Notes under the pieces: model-generated | What the model saw: the letters and a program-made list of their open reading frames with translations, nothing else | Database searches by the model: none | Told to the model about the DNA's origin: nothing | Shown here: piece by piece, positions 10,700-23,026 of the stretch | How the letters are laid out: every line of letters starts with the position of its first letter | Numbering within the stretch: position 1 is the stretch's first letter | Program-made: the position numbers and the translations under genes | Origin: Escallonia rubra | Lineage: Eukaryota > Streptophyta > Magnoliopsida > Escalloniales > Escalloniaceae | Reading direction: 5' to 3' | Assembly: GCA_033065855.1 (NCBI GenBank) | Contig: JAVXUO010002399.1 | Coordinates: 124,001-188,000, forward strand | Length of the DNA stretch: 64,000 nucleotides

Positions 10700-11765
10700 T
10701 ATGTGAAACATTAAGTGTTCATGAGCTCAAAATTGACCACAATATTTGGACCTCTAACGAAACGGAAGTCCTTGAGATGTTCTCTAGAGATATAAAAGAT
10801 ATTTACATGGCTAACTCGAACAAAGCCCCAAGCCTGAATGGCTTCCACCGAGGGGTCTTTCAGAATTACCGAGATATTTTTTGGGAATGACATCATCAAC
10901 ATGGTCAAGCTATGCTTCCGAAATGAAAAAATGATTCATACGCCAAACAAAACCCACATAGCCCTAATCCCTAAGTTCCCCCACCCAGAGACGGTCTCTC
11001 ACTTTCGGCTTATAAGTTTAACACCAGCTACAAGGTTGTGTCCTGTATTCTTGTCAACCGTCTCAGACCCATCATTGATACCGTCATTCACTCAAATCAC
11101 ACTAGCTTCCTCCGTGGAAGACGAGCGGCCGTTAATATCATTATAGCCAATGAAATCCTTCACAACATTTGCCGCAAGAAAGGGAAGAGAGGTCTATTCA
11201 TGATGAAACTGGATCTAGAAAAAGCTTATGAGTGCATCAACTGGAATTTCCTCTTTAAGACTCTAATTAAGACGGCCCTCCCAAAAACTCTAATTAACCT
11301 AATCATGCACTGCGTTTCGTCTATCCAATATTCAATCTTTTGGAAAGGACATCCTTCGGCCTTTTTCTCACCAACTTGTGGGCTGAGACAGGAAAATCCC
11401 CTATCACCCTACATGTTTATTCTCTGCCTTAACGAGCTGTCGATCAGCCTCTCAGCTGTGGTAGAGGAGAATTACCTTCAACCTATCAAAAATGGTCATT
11501 CTGGAATGACAATATCTCATCTAATGTTTGCAGATGACATTCTTCCCTTTGGCCATGCCTCTAAGAAAAACTGCATGCGTTTCTTAAATGTGTTTAATCT
11601 CTGTAGCACCAACGTGAGACTGAACATTAATGTTGCTAAATCTAAAATCTTTTTTCTCCAACCCCCTCCACCGCCCCCTCGTCCCTCTCAACTGGTATTC
11701 AAAACTTTGAGTGTTGCGCCTCTGACATTCCGGCTACTGATAAGTTTGATAAATACTTAGGTGCA
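10700..11765 (+). pseudogene. LINE (L1-type) reverse transcriptase remnant
   Basis: It begins with the region before the fingers domain (NSNKAPSLNGFHRGVFQ), shifts frame near 10885 into HIALIPKFPHPETVSHFRLISL, and shifts again near 11035. The main open part is 11038-11760, with palm motifs MMKLDLEKAYECINW, GLRQENPLSPYMF and the catalytic FADD (HLMFADDILPFG). The endonuclease, 3' zinc-finger and RNase H parts are missing. Frameshifts, GLRQGDP changed to GLRQENP, and the lack of both ends show it is dead. Confidence 0.85.
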
Positions 11766-12593
11766 AACTTAACTCATGCTCACTGCATATATTCAGTTTA
11801 CACACACTCACTTCACCATTTGAATTCTACTCAAATCCCTCTTTACACACTCTGCTACGTCTCTATTTAACACTAATACACGCGCACACACAACAACAAC
11901 AACTCACAAACTCATGCACTCTCAAGCCCTGCTGCTTCCACGGCAACCATCACTCCACGGCCTCACCAAGCACACACATGTACATGGCTGAAGTTCAGCC
12001 TTTCCTTTGCCCAATGCACACCGAAAACCTGTATTGAGTCAGCTTCTTCTTCCCTTTTTCTCCTTCTTTGTACCTTTTTATGACTTTTAGTTTTCGACGC
12101 AAATGACTGTGATTGATCTATAATTCTAGCATATTACAATAGAAATATTCATAAAATGGGATATTACTAACTAATGACGTGCGTTATAAAGTAAACAACA
12201 TAAATATGTCCCACACACTTATATGAATAGAGGATTAATAAAAAGTTTATTTAACTATTCGTGAGTAATAATTATAGAAAAAAAAAGTAGTTTTGTGTAT
12301 GATTTCATGAGCTTTATACTTCTTAATCTATCTTTTCTAGAAAAAAAGGAATGATATTTACATTACTGAAAAGTAAAGCAAAATTCTTATTTGACGTGAA
12401 CTAATTAATAACTCATTGCATGCTCCACTCTTTGAATACTTTGTTTTAGACTTCGAAAGCTTAATTCAAGTGCAATTCACTATTAATGTTATCTATCATT
12501 TTGAGTACATAAAATAAAATAGTAAACTTTCAATTCATGTCTTGCTTACTGTATTTAACAAATCTTAATGCAAAGTTAATGACAAATTCATAA

Positions 12594-12594
<1 letters not shown>

Positions 12595-12641
<47 letters not shown>
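12595..12641. repeat. (TA)n microsatellite
   Basis: About 23 uninterrupted TA units. Confidence 0.95.
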
Positions 12642-12646
<5 letters not shown>

Positions 12647-12933
12647 TCTTTGGATACGATACACTAGACGTGAAGAGAGGTTTTATACATTTGACATTTT
12701 CTTTTACTTAATCACATAATAATGATTAAAAAATCATTTTATGACAATTCTTTAGTACTCTCGTTAATTAACCACTGCCTTCTAAATTTTGTAAACTATT
12801 TCGACTTCAATTATTTTCACCTAGCAAATAATGTGTTTATGTTTCAGATGTCGTCTGTTGATTATTTCCATTAGATTGTTATTCCAATTCTAAATATAAT
12901 TTGCAGTTTTTTATGTTGTCTATCTTTGCAAAA

Positions 12934-12934
<1 letters not shown>

Positions 12935-12981
<47 letters not shown>
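12935..12981. repeat. (TA)n microsatellite
   Basis: About 23 uninterrupted TA units, 340 bp from the previous one. Confidence 0.95.
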
Positions 12982-12984
<3 letters not shown>

Positions 12985-14141
12985 TCGCAAGAGATATGAT
13001 TTGAGATAATTCTCTTTAGTAATGTCTTACTTTATTGAGTTTCATAAGTGTAAACTGTAAGTCGATGAAAAAATAAAACTGAATTGGACCTTGCCCCGGT
13101 TCATAGACGAAGCATTGTAGCTTGTGGAAGTGATACTAAACTTTTTTCAGTGTTCTTTTTTTTATGTACCTCTTTCACTTATGCAACATGCCATTGTGTT
13201 TGTTTTGTTGTTCCATTCCTTTTTTACCTCGACTTATTAAAGTTAGATATGCATCATTATATTTTACAATGACTTATTATAAAAAAAATTTGGATACGAT
13301 GTTCGCATGGTTTTAGTAGACCTTATAGGAGCCAAAAAAAAATCAATTCTACACCCTACAACTTTATCTATTCTATGTATTCACTTGTTAGACCTTAATT
13401 TTGACTACTAACACTTTAAAAGACAAAATAAAATCTCACATATTTGAAATACGAAAATTGCGTATGAGTCAAAGATAAATAACTTCATAGCTTTCTTTCA
13501 TATTTAAGGAAACAATATATAAACTGAATACGACTTAATTCTTATATATACTTTAAAATACCAACATGGCAATTTACCTAAGAAATTGATTTTAAATGAA
13601 TAATATAAACTAGGAAATTGTATAAGCCAGTGAGAAAAAGAATCAAAGTGAATATAACTTAATTCTTAAAAGTACTTTAAAACACCACCATAACAGTCCA
13701 AGTTCACAGATTAACTTTAAGATTAATGAAATAGAAATAAATATTAGCATGCATTTTCCGAGCACTGCTTAATTTGTTACATAATTGGATAAAATCAAAA
13801 AATTCTTTTCGTTGAAAATTTTCACCCGGCTACTCAGCTATACAGTTCATCCAAAAAGTTACGAGACATTCATGATATGCAAAAGACTTTTCAAATAAAT
13901 CAATAAATATTTGATTCAACATGCAAAAAGTTATTCAATAATTGACGGAAAAAATAAAATTACATTTCAACCTGTGCTGTTGCACGGGTCCATTAGCTAT
14001 AACCATATAATTATATTGAACAAAGCGAACAAACAGTTGCTTCCAAAAATTTCCTCGATTTACAAAGCAAACTAGAAGAAAATAATTGTAGTTCTATGGT
14101 TTTCAATTCTAAAGACCTATATAATTGAACCTACAAAGTTT

Positions 14142-17070
14142 TTATGGTCTATGGAAGGCTTTGGTAGCACCACATCCCATAACAGATGAAGGTAGACGTC
14201 CCAATCTCTCAATCCCTTCTTCAAACACCACTCCCATACCCATGTAGAAGTGATACTCTATATGGCAATGGAAAGCCCAAACCCCAGGATTATCGGCCCG
14301 AATCCTCAAAGCAGTCCATCCGTAGGGATGAAGCGGCACCGTATTCTTCATAATCGGATCGACCAAGTTGTACTTTTTTGGGTCACTGTTCACGTTGAAC
14401 TTGCCCGTGCCATACCCGAGTACCCAAAAATCATGCCCGTGAAGATGCCACGGGTGCGTCACACTATTATCCGTGGTCATGGTGTTTGCATTTTGTAGAA
14501 CAATATCCACTGTTGTGTTGAACTGCAACCTGTAAATTGAGTTGCTAGCAGTAGCATTCGTATTGTTCGCGACACTATAAATATCATAGTTTGCAACATC
14601 GTAACTATCAGGAGGAGGCGTTTGGTCGAATGAGTGAAGCAAATTTTCCTTCAGCACGATTAGGTACGGGGTATGAGGAAAGTTTAACGAGACGTTGTTC
14701 AAGGACCAGCGTCTATATCCGTTGATCTCATTTTGCGTGTTGAGTAACACAATGACTCTGTCTGGCTTCAAGGGAGGAGGGAGAGCATACCCTTGGTGAG
14801 ATTTGATTGCATTGCTCTGAGCCACTCTTGGTGCTAGGTCATTCGAGAGGGGTCCGGCTGGCGGAACCGTTGGAGGGTTTCTTCTAGGGTGGTTTGGGTA
14901 GTAGTTGAAAATGGCCAAGCCATTTGGGGTTGTGCTATTCCGGCTGACAACTTTTGAACTCATCCAGTAATTTCTTGAAGGGTTTTGGTCGGCTTTGATT
15001 AGGACTGAATACGTCTCACCGGAGTAAATGAAAAGATTTTTCACCACAAATGGCTCGACATTGTAACCATCGGCTTCAACAACAGTCATGTTATGCCCCT
15101 GCGTTGCAAAGAAACTGTAGCATTTGAGCAACAAACCTAGTAGGAGCTTACAAATTTGTTAAGTGCTATAAATGTGTTCTAGTGGTTGTTCGTTAAATAG
15201 GAGTGAAGCCAAATTCGAACATTTTATTTTTTGCTAAAAGGTATATCAGTGATACTTTTATCCTGTTGGCCACAAAAGAACGTAAATTTATCAAATAAAA
15301 AACGCATCGACACCCTTAAATTATTGTATACAAGTATGATCATTCTATTTACAGTATCCTCGCTTAAGACAAGTCATTGTGGCTTGTGGCTGTAGCTCAA
15401 AAAGTTGTACATGTAGCTTCGTTTGCGTCAAACACTGATTAAGTTTTGGAGAGGAGACACACACATAGTACGGTCGTCTAGTATGAGAGCTTACCTCTAT
15501 TTCAAAACTTAAAGCTGCTAGGGCAGTCAAACTTCCGATCCTTAGGCGATATATTTTTCCGGGAACTACCGCCATCGCGTAAGGAGAACAGTCAGGACTA
15601 GACGCATTACAAAGGCCATCTCCTATGTTTGGTGATGAAGTGCAGTCGAACTTTCCCCTCCCTTGTATCAGAAGTGACTGACCAAGTAAAAACAGGAAAA
15701 GCATTAGCGAAATGAATTGACTTTTCTCCTATGTATCAGCATTAAAAAGAGACAAGTTGAAAGAACTGCAATCTTGTTTATATATTTACCTGAGGCTCTT
15801 CAACCCAGACGAAGGGTTTCGAGGACAGGCCGACCGCTTGTTCATACGTGCTCTGGTGATACCAATCGTTAAGAATGATGCTGCGATCGTAGTCATAGGA
15901 GAACGGTTCGGATTCTCCATCCGGAAGTGCAACACGGATAGATCCATATAGGCCGGCTTGTCTTTGCATACCATAATGTGCGTGGTATAAGTACGTTCCA
16001 GGCTACACAGTTTCATAAACAAACAGTATGTTACTACACAACTAACACAAGTGAAAGAGGAAAGTAAACCAAATCGGTCATCTTATGATTAAGTAATTAT
16101 TCTTACGATTAAATATAGAAAACAATAATTAGACATGAATTTCGCTTTTGTTAAAACTGTAGTTGTTTTTGTAAAACTACAGTTTGTATGCTGCAGCTGT
16201 TTTGTAAACTTAGTTGGTTGGTAGAAACAAGATGAACGAATCTGTGACGTACTTCGAGATCATGCACCATGTGTGGCCTGTAAATCAGTGCAATCACATG
16301 GAAGCTTTTCTCCAAAAGGACCAAAATTTGGCCTCTGGTGGAAGCCTTTTAAAAATGATACATGGTTTTAACATAATCTGTTAGAGTCATTTAAGCAAAA
16401 ACAGAGTATGGAATGGCAAATCGCACATGGCACATGACTGCGAAAGCAGGGCTTAGACTGATGCAGAGATCAAGGACATATGAACTTACCCTGTCCACAA
16501 CGAATTTGTATGTGAAGGTGTCACCAGGAAGAATTGGGCATTGTGTCACCCCTTCTGTTCCGTCAAACCATGGCGTCCCAATCTGAAACCGAAAAGGAGA
16601 TATGATAAATAAACATTTTATTATGGCACTTGATGAACTTGCGCTGACCAAGTCCTGACATTTGACAATCATGTCGCCAGAGAAGCTGCAGCAGCACATG
16701 GTTGTACCACTTGCATGAATAACTGTGCTACTCTTCTCTGGCAACGCCAGTTTCCTTTTTATGCATTTTTACCAACCTGTCTAATACCGTGCCAGTGAAT
16801 CGCCACATTCTCAGTTAACAAACTGTTCTTGAGCTCCACAACGATCGTGTCGCCTTGCTGCGCTAAGATTGAAGGCCCCGGCGCTCGGCCATTGATGGTG
16901 ATGACTAGCTTCTTGTAGCAATCTGGTGACCTGTACTCATACTTCACCTCCCATCTGTACCGGCGAATTCTAGCCTCAACAGACGGAACACTAGTTACGA
17001 AAACAAAGAGTGACAAAAGCAGCAACTTCAGAGCTAAGGAACTTCCGCACTGAGAAAATACTTCAACCAT
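14142..17070 (-). CDS. L-ascorbate oxidase-type multicopper oxidase, five exons
   Basis: Predicted exons on the minus strand are 17070-16777, 16582-16490, 16002-15790, 15677-15495 and 15098-14142. All introns are GT-AG in phase 0, giving 579 aa, the usual ascorbate oxidase length. Ascorbate oxidases are secreted apoplastic enzymes that oxidise ascorbate while reducing oxygen to water. A signal peptide is evident ([22 protein letters not shown]). The four copper-ligand motifs are present: HWHG (exon 1), YHAHYG (exon 3), [11 protein letters not shown] and [12 protein letters not shown] (exon 5), including the Cys, His and axial Met of the type 1 site. The three cupredoxin domains are complete. 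I chose the ATG at 17070 (MVEVF) because the frame upstream has no ATG. No stop or frameshift is seen, so it looks functional. The subfamily (true oxidase versus oxidase-like) cannot be settled by eye. Confidence 0.92.
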
Positions 17071-17104
17071 TTCTTTCAGTTTACAAAACCCCAAGTGCAG
17101 AAAT

Positions 17105-17410
17105 GTGTTTTTGTATTGGCTTCTTTAACCTTTACCTCGACATATATATGGCCAAGGTCTGGAGGTAGAGCCGGTGATGTTTTAGGACTACTATTCAATG
17201 TAAACGACTGAGAAGAAGATTCAGACAAATCGACTAAGTACAGGCGAAATTGCCCAAAGACGAGCTGGAAATTGCTTTGGAGTTTCCTAAGAATGACTAC
17301 CCAGGTTGACCCCGTCCATATGGAGGTATCTTAGGTAGCACGGACATCGCAATTTTAAAAAAATCAGATTTTGGACACCGCAGGACACCGTTATTTTTTA
17401 ATATATTTTT

Positions 17411-17472
<62 letters not shown>

Positions 17473-18060
17473 AATATATTTCACAATTTAAAATAACAAA
17501 CAATAATGAAAAACTATCAAAACAAGGAATTTAAATACAAGCCATAATTTATTTGGTCAATATTTATTTAGTCCAATGTACTGAAATTGCAACCACAAAG
17601 GGAGGGAAAAAAAAGAAAAGAAAGAAACGAGAGGACAAAGGGATAAAAAAAAAAAGAAAAGGAAAGAAACGAGAGGACAAAAGGGGGAAAAGAAAAAAGA
17701 ACAGGAAAGAAACGAGAGCCTCTCGCGGATGAGGATAAGAGAAGAAAGAGACCTGTGTTTTTGTATTGGCTTCTTTAACCTTTACCTCGACATATATATG
17801 GCCAAGGTCTGGAGGTAGAGCCGGTGATGTTTTAGGACTACTATTCAATGTAAACGACTGAGAAGAAGATTCAGACAAATCGACTAAGTACAGGCGAAAT
17901 TGCCCAAAGACGAGCTGGAAATTGCTTTGGAGTTTCCTAAGAATGACTACCCAGGTTGACCCCGTCCATATGGAGGTATCTTAGGTAGCACGGACATCGC
18001 AATTTTAAAAAAATCAGATTTTGGACACCGCAGGACACCGTTATTTTTTAATATATTTTT

Positions 18061-18118
<58 letters not shown>

Positions 18119-18400
18119 AATATATTTCACAATTTAAAATAACAAACAATAATGAAAAACTATCAAAACAAGGAATTTAAATACAAGCCATAATTTATTT
18201 GGTCAATATTTATTTAGTCCAATGTACTGAAATTGCAACCACAAAGGGAGGGAAAAAAAAGAAAAGAAAGAAACGAGAGGACAAAGGGATAAAAAAAAAA
18301 AGAAAAGGAAAGAAACGAGAGGACAAAAGGGGGAAAAGAAAAAAGAACAGGAAAGAAACGAGAGCCTCTCGCGGATGAGGATAAGAGAAGAAAGAGACCT
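17105..18400. repeat. 650-bp tandem duplication over the ascorbate oxidase promoter
   Basis: Copy 1 is 17105-17754 and copy 2 is 17755-18400. They appear identical apart from the length of an internal (TA)n run (17416-17470 versus 18066-18117), which accounts for the 4-bp size difference. Each copy holds the candidate TATA box, a (TA)n run, and a purine-rich region of AAGAAACGAGAGGACAAA repeats. Copy 2 continues into GC-rich GGCGACGACGG sequence related to the hAT leader at 7680-7760. Confidence 0.92.
17141..17150 (-). promoter_or_regulatory. Candidate TATA box of the ascorbate oxidase gene
   Basis: The minus strand reads CATATATATG, 71 bp upstream of the ATG, placing transcription start near 17110. 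An identical copy lies at 17791-17800 in the second unit of the tandem duplication. Confidence 0.45.
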
Positions 18401-18664
18401 GTGGCTCAGCGACGGTGGCGGAGGACCTTCGGCGACGACGGCGAGACTCTGGCGATGACGGCGAGACCTCTGGCAATGGCGACGGTGGCAACAGCTGGCT
18501 TCTCTTCCTTCGGCGACTGTAGCCGGATTTTTGTTTATATCCCTTTGTTGGTTTTGCACTTTTGACACTAAATTATAGGTCTAAATGGCTCCACCAATTA
18601 AGGTAACATATGTCATGATTTAATGAAATTTATATATACCAGTCTAATAATCTTTACATCCTTT

Positions 18665-19979
18665 TTTTTTTTTTTTTGGGTAAAGGTCCCAGTGAGTTAT
18701 TTCATTCCATTTCAACAAAATATGTACATAATTGTTCTCTGTTGCCATCTATACAATTCACTAACTATCTTCCTGTACAAATTTTACAATGTACAACCTA
18801 CCAGTTTCTACCAAGCTCTCTTCATGTTGCCATCTCCATCAAGACACTATCTCCCTTCTAACAATAGTTGTTTATCAATACCCCAAGCTTCACACAACAT
18901 TTGATTAACTGAAGTTGCAGGTGCCTTTTTCCAACTAAATGTCCTACATTTCACCCATTGTTGAATCACCCCCAAGCATCCTTGTACTGACACAGCTTGT
19001 TGTTTAAAGACTCTTACATTCCTCTCCTGCCATAGTCCATAGCATGTAGCGGCAATAAGGAGTTTACATAGTTTTGCTTTCAAATTTTTTCCTCTGAACT
19101 TGATGCATGCATAGTGTAGCATTTCATTCCAAGTTTGTACTTTTGGAGATACCTACAGTTTATTCATGACTACCTCCCATAGCTCCTGAGCATATATACA
19201 TCTCCAGAACAGATGATCTTCAGTTTCTTCATGTGTAGCACATAGCACACATTTGTCATCTTGCAATATCTTCCAGCTTTTTAACTTTGCTTTTGTTCTT
19301 AATCCTCCATTGCACAACAACCATAGCATCATTGAGCATCTAGGTATGTGTCCAGGAAACCATAATAATTTCCACCAAGGAGCTGTATTTTTCCTTGTTC
19401 TGATTCCTTCCCAAGCAGATTTGATTGAAAATTGTCCAGAATTGTCCAAAGACCATATGAGAGTATCTTGAGTTTGAGAGTTTGGAACACGCAAAGTCTC
19501 AAGTTCTGATTTCAGGCCCTGCAAAGCTCTTGATCTTATAGCTGGGAGTCTCCATGTGTTGTTGTGCATAATGTCTTTGACCTTTGAATTCATATTCAAT
19601 CCAGAGTCATAGACAATTCTTTGCCCATATCTAGCAATGATTATGCCATTTGGAAGCCAATTATCTTGCCATAACCAAGTTGAACTGCCATCCCCTACTT
19701 TGCATTTTATCCATTGCTGCACTTTGTCTCTGAGATTCATTAACTTTGTCCATGTCCAAGACATCACTGCTGGTGGTTTAAATGTCCAGATATGTCTATC
19801 TTTTATTATAAACATATGACACCACTTTATCCACAAAGATTCTTTTTTCCTGGCCAGATCCCATAGATATTTACACATTGCTGCTTTATTCCATTCATCC
19901 ATCCTTTTAATGCCCAATCCCCCTTCCTTTTTTGGTAAACATACTTGTTTCCAAGCAACTTTTGCTCCAGCCCTGCATT
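18665..19979 (-). mobile_element. 5'-truncated L1-type LINE, 3' end only
   Basis: The minus strand encodes the 3' part of LINE ORF2, with a poly(A) tail (T run 18662-18678 on plus). The frame 19917-19153 ends with a zf-RVT-like zinc-binding region (KCVLCATHEETEDHLFWRC), and related frame continues at 19122-18847 (CYGLWQERNVRVFKQQ). Palm and endonuclease are absent. The direct repeat ATCTTTACATCCTTTT at 18650-18665 and 19980-19995 is a convincing target-site duplication. It is a dead insertion upstream of the ascorbate oxidase gene. Confidence 0.87.
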
Positions 19980-19995
19980 ATCTTTACATCCTTTT

Positions 19996-21815
19996 CATTA
20001 TCAATTTTTTCTGTTTTACCTCTGCTCTTGTTAATGCTCGAATAGAGGAAGGAAATCACTTGGAACGTGGTAACCCAAAAAAGCATCCTGTATTCTCAGA
20101 AATGAATGATGGTCACTTTTTGAATTGCTAAATTGATATGGACAACAAGTTAATTAATGGCCATTGAACGTAATAGTTAATGCCACCGTTACCATTTTTG
20201 CCCCAATAATTAATGGTTGAATTTCACGTTTACGCTCACATAAAAGAGACTAAAAGTACTTTTTGTTAAATGTAGATGGGAAAAGTTTTGACTGCTATTG
20301 AAAAATAGTTATAACCCCAGTATAGTAATAATTAATTGTTGCTAAATGATTCTAGTTGGTTATTTTTAGTGATGCTAAAAAATATTGAAAATGTCGCTAA
20401 AAGTGTTGGTAGAAATGTCATTGAATATATTTGACAAATATTTCTTGTTGTTATACGGAGAGTTGTAACTATCTTTTTTCCACCAATATAATAGTAAAAA
20501 AAATTCGTATAACAAATGTTAGTGTCGGAGAAGGACAACGTATGTGAATTAAACAAATATCGCAATGATTGTTATGGAAGGAAAAAAAAAATTTGCACTC
20601 AAGATGTTTATTTATTAATTTGGGATCGGAGTAATAGTCATAATTTGTCATAATGACCGTCTCTCGGAAATGTTTAAGGTAATAGTCATCTTTGAAATCC
20701 TCCCATCAAACTTTAATTGGAGAGTCATACCATCGGTTAACTTTCAACCTTAAGTTCTACTTCAAACAAAAAAAAAGAAAAAACATAAAAAAAGAAAGCC
20801 GAATTACCACGTAAGAAATTACCTTAAATAATAGCCTTATCATGCTTCTTTGAACTTCCAACTACTCGCTCCTTTAAAATGGAAATTATTAACATGACAA
20901 ACAAATGAAAAGTTACTAATAAAAACTCCGTCCTTTTGATAGATCTCTCTTCTATCTTGACACATGCTCGCTCGGTTCCATGAATTTTCTCTTTTGACTT
21001 TTTACAAAATTCTTAGAATAGATTAGTACATGTAATTATGTAAACATTTATATGAACTTTGACAACAAATATGACTAAATAAGTGTAATTCTATCCTAAA
21101 AAATCACAAAATATCAGGTAGTAACAAAATAATGGACATGAAAAAATTCAAAATTCAAAATAGAATCTACAACCAGAAACATATTAAAAAAATGGTAACA
21201 AAGGACATGAGATTTATTATAAATTTGTAGCAAATCGAGGTATTGGAGCCATGACATTACTTAATACTTACATATGGCAATATTAGTTAGTTATTGTGAC
21301 CAACTCCTTCCTTATAGACAGTTATTACACATTCCGAACTACCTAAATGTGTCGGCATGACATCTTAGGATTGGACATTTTCATCGTCGGTTTATATTTA
21401 GTCAACTATTTCTTTCTTTTTGGAAAAAGCCCAAAATTTTCCGCTACAGTTTAAGTTGAAAAGAAATACTGTCCGAAAGGATGTGAAATACGGTCACAGT
21501 TGTAAATTGTGCATGTAAAAGTTCTTACATTCAATTATGCCTCTTTTCACCTTTTTCTAGGCAAACAGGAATATTGCGGCAATAAGATTGTTTACGAGTC
21601 TTTAAAATTGTTGCAAAGTCAAAAGACTTTCCATTATTGGTGCAAGCTACAGTTGATGGCCCATGCAGCATCTGATTTTGACCAGAGGATTGCAACGTGC
21701 AAAGACTCAGTCAAACCGCGTTGTCTACAAAGATTGGTCTACCAAAAAAGAATAACACTAGAGATTTTGATATCCAAAGAAAGGTAGAACTCTAAGAAGC
21801 TCTGGGGGATAGAAA
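19996..21815. other. AT-rich intergenic region, no gene seen
   Basis: No recognisable coding region. A 92-codon frame at 21509-21787 has no family resemblance and no splice context, so I leave it uncalled. Confidence 0.4.
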
Positions 21816-21818
21816 TTA

Positions 21819-22422
21819 GAGTCCGTTTGGGATTGATTAAAAAAAATAGATTCAACTTAAATTTTAATCAGTTTTCAAAATCTGATTTAATCAGAATCAG
21901 TTTATTGTTTGGTAAAAGTAGTTGTAAACTAAATTAAATCTATAAAAAGTGTTTGGATAAAAAGTACTTAAATCAGTTTCACTATGACAAAATGACCATA
22001 GTGGACACTCAATAAATAATTTTGTGAAAAAAATGGTGTGGGTTAATCGAAGATAGAAGAACTTACAGAAATGGTGTGGAGGAATTGAAGAGGGCGGCTG
22101 TTTCCCTCTCTATTGGCCGTACGAGAAGATTTTAGCAATAGGAGAAGAGATAACCTCCAGAAATTATCTAATTAATTAAGGGGTATGAGATGTCTTTTTG
22201 TGGAAAAAAGTGGGGATAGGATGGTAAATGAAAAGGTCAAACCTGATTATGGAAAAGTGATTATTCCACAATCCTCACTTTTGAAGATTATGGATTAAAT
22301 CAGTTTTTAACTTTTGAAGATGGATTAAATCTCTTAATCTCTTTTGCCAAACACCCAGTAACCTGATTTAATCTAGATTAAATCAGGTTTAACCATCTCA
22401 TAATCAATCTCAAACACTCTTT
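21819..22422. mobile_element. MITE of about 600 bp
   Basis: Imperfect terminal inverted repeats: the left end reads GAGTCCGTTTGGGATTGATTA and the right end, reverse-complemented, GAGTGTTTGAGATTGATTA. TTA flanks the left end and TTTTA the right, suggesting a TTA duplication of PIF/Harbinger type, but this is not clean. Subterminal TGATTTAATC-like motifs are repeated and no coding sequence is seen. Confidence 0.6.
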
Positions 22423-23018
22423 TAGACTTTTGGGTTCAGGTTCTACATCCTTTGCATCCAAGGGCACAGTTTATTGCAAATACCAACAGCGCAACATAAA
22501 AAGGAGGAATCAAAGCAATTGATTGGGGAAGTTGTAAAGAAGAAGAATTTTTTTTATTATAAAAGGTGATCGAGGCTTTTGCTATATGGTAGTCTCTCCA
22601 TCTTGTTCGATCTCAAACTTTTGCTAATTACACGGATAAATTTCTCTGCATGGTTTGCTAGTCCGAAGAATAGGAATATCGAATCTCTGATGATAAAAAA
22701 AGCACTAACATAGGTTCATTCACGAAGGTATATTCAAGCATAAATCGTCTAAAAATCTCGGGATGTGGTTAGTAGATAGGCCTTAGAAGAAGGAAGGACT
22801 TTTATTTTCAGTTCCGGGTTACATTTAAATGAAGGGCTGGTTTATATTTTGTATAATTAAGCAGCAGGCAGAAGAATTAAAGAACCTCTGGATGTACTTC
22901 GGCTCTTAGCTTTTGATTCGTGAAACCTTCTTCTGGTTGATCACATTTAGAAAGCACTTAGAAACGAACATGGTCTGACACCAATTACAACTGCTAACGA
23001 ACTTTATTAGTTGCACCG
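22423..23018. other. Intergenic, no gene seen
   Basis: AT-rich sequence between a MITE and a hAT element, with no recognisable coding region. Confidence 0.4.
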
Positions 23019-23026
23019 GTATTAAA

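Larger units (their letters stand above)
11766..14000. other. AT-rich intergenic region with two TA microsatellites
   Basis: No coding similarity is seen. There are an ACACACACAACAACAAC stretch near 11880-11910, (TA)n runs at 12595-12641 and 12935-12981, and a degenerate 127-bp direct repeat (ACTTAATTCTTA at about 13531 and 13658). A hairpin with the sequence CCTGTGC-TGTT-GCACGGG lies at about 13973-13990. Confidence 0.5.

Noticed and set aside
16391..16744. 117-codon frame on the minus strand
   Set aside because: Only the exon 2 segment (16490-16582) is coding; the rest is intron of the ascorbate oxidase gene.
17297..17503. 68-codon frame with an Ile-Tyr repeat
   Set aside because: It is a translated (TA)n microsatellite.
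21509..21787. 92-codon frame, possible small gene
   Set aside because: No family resemblance, no splice or promoter context, and it lies next to a MITE.
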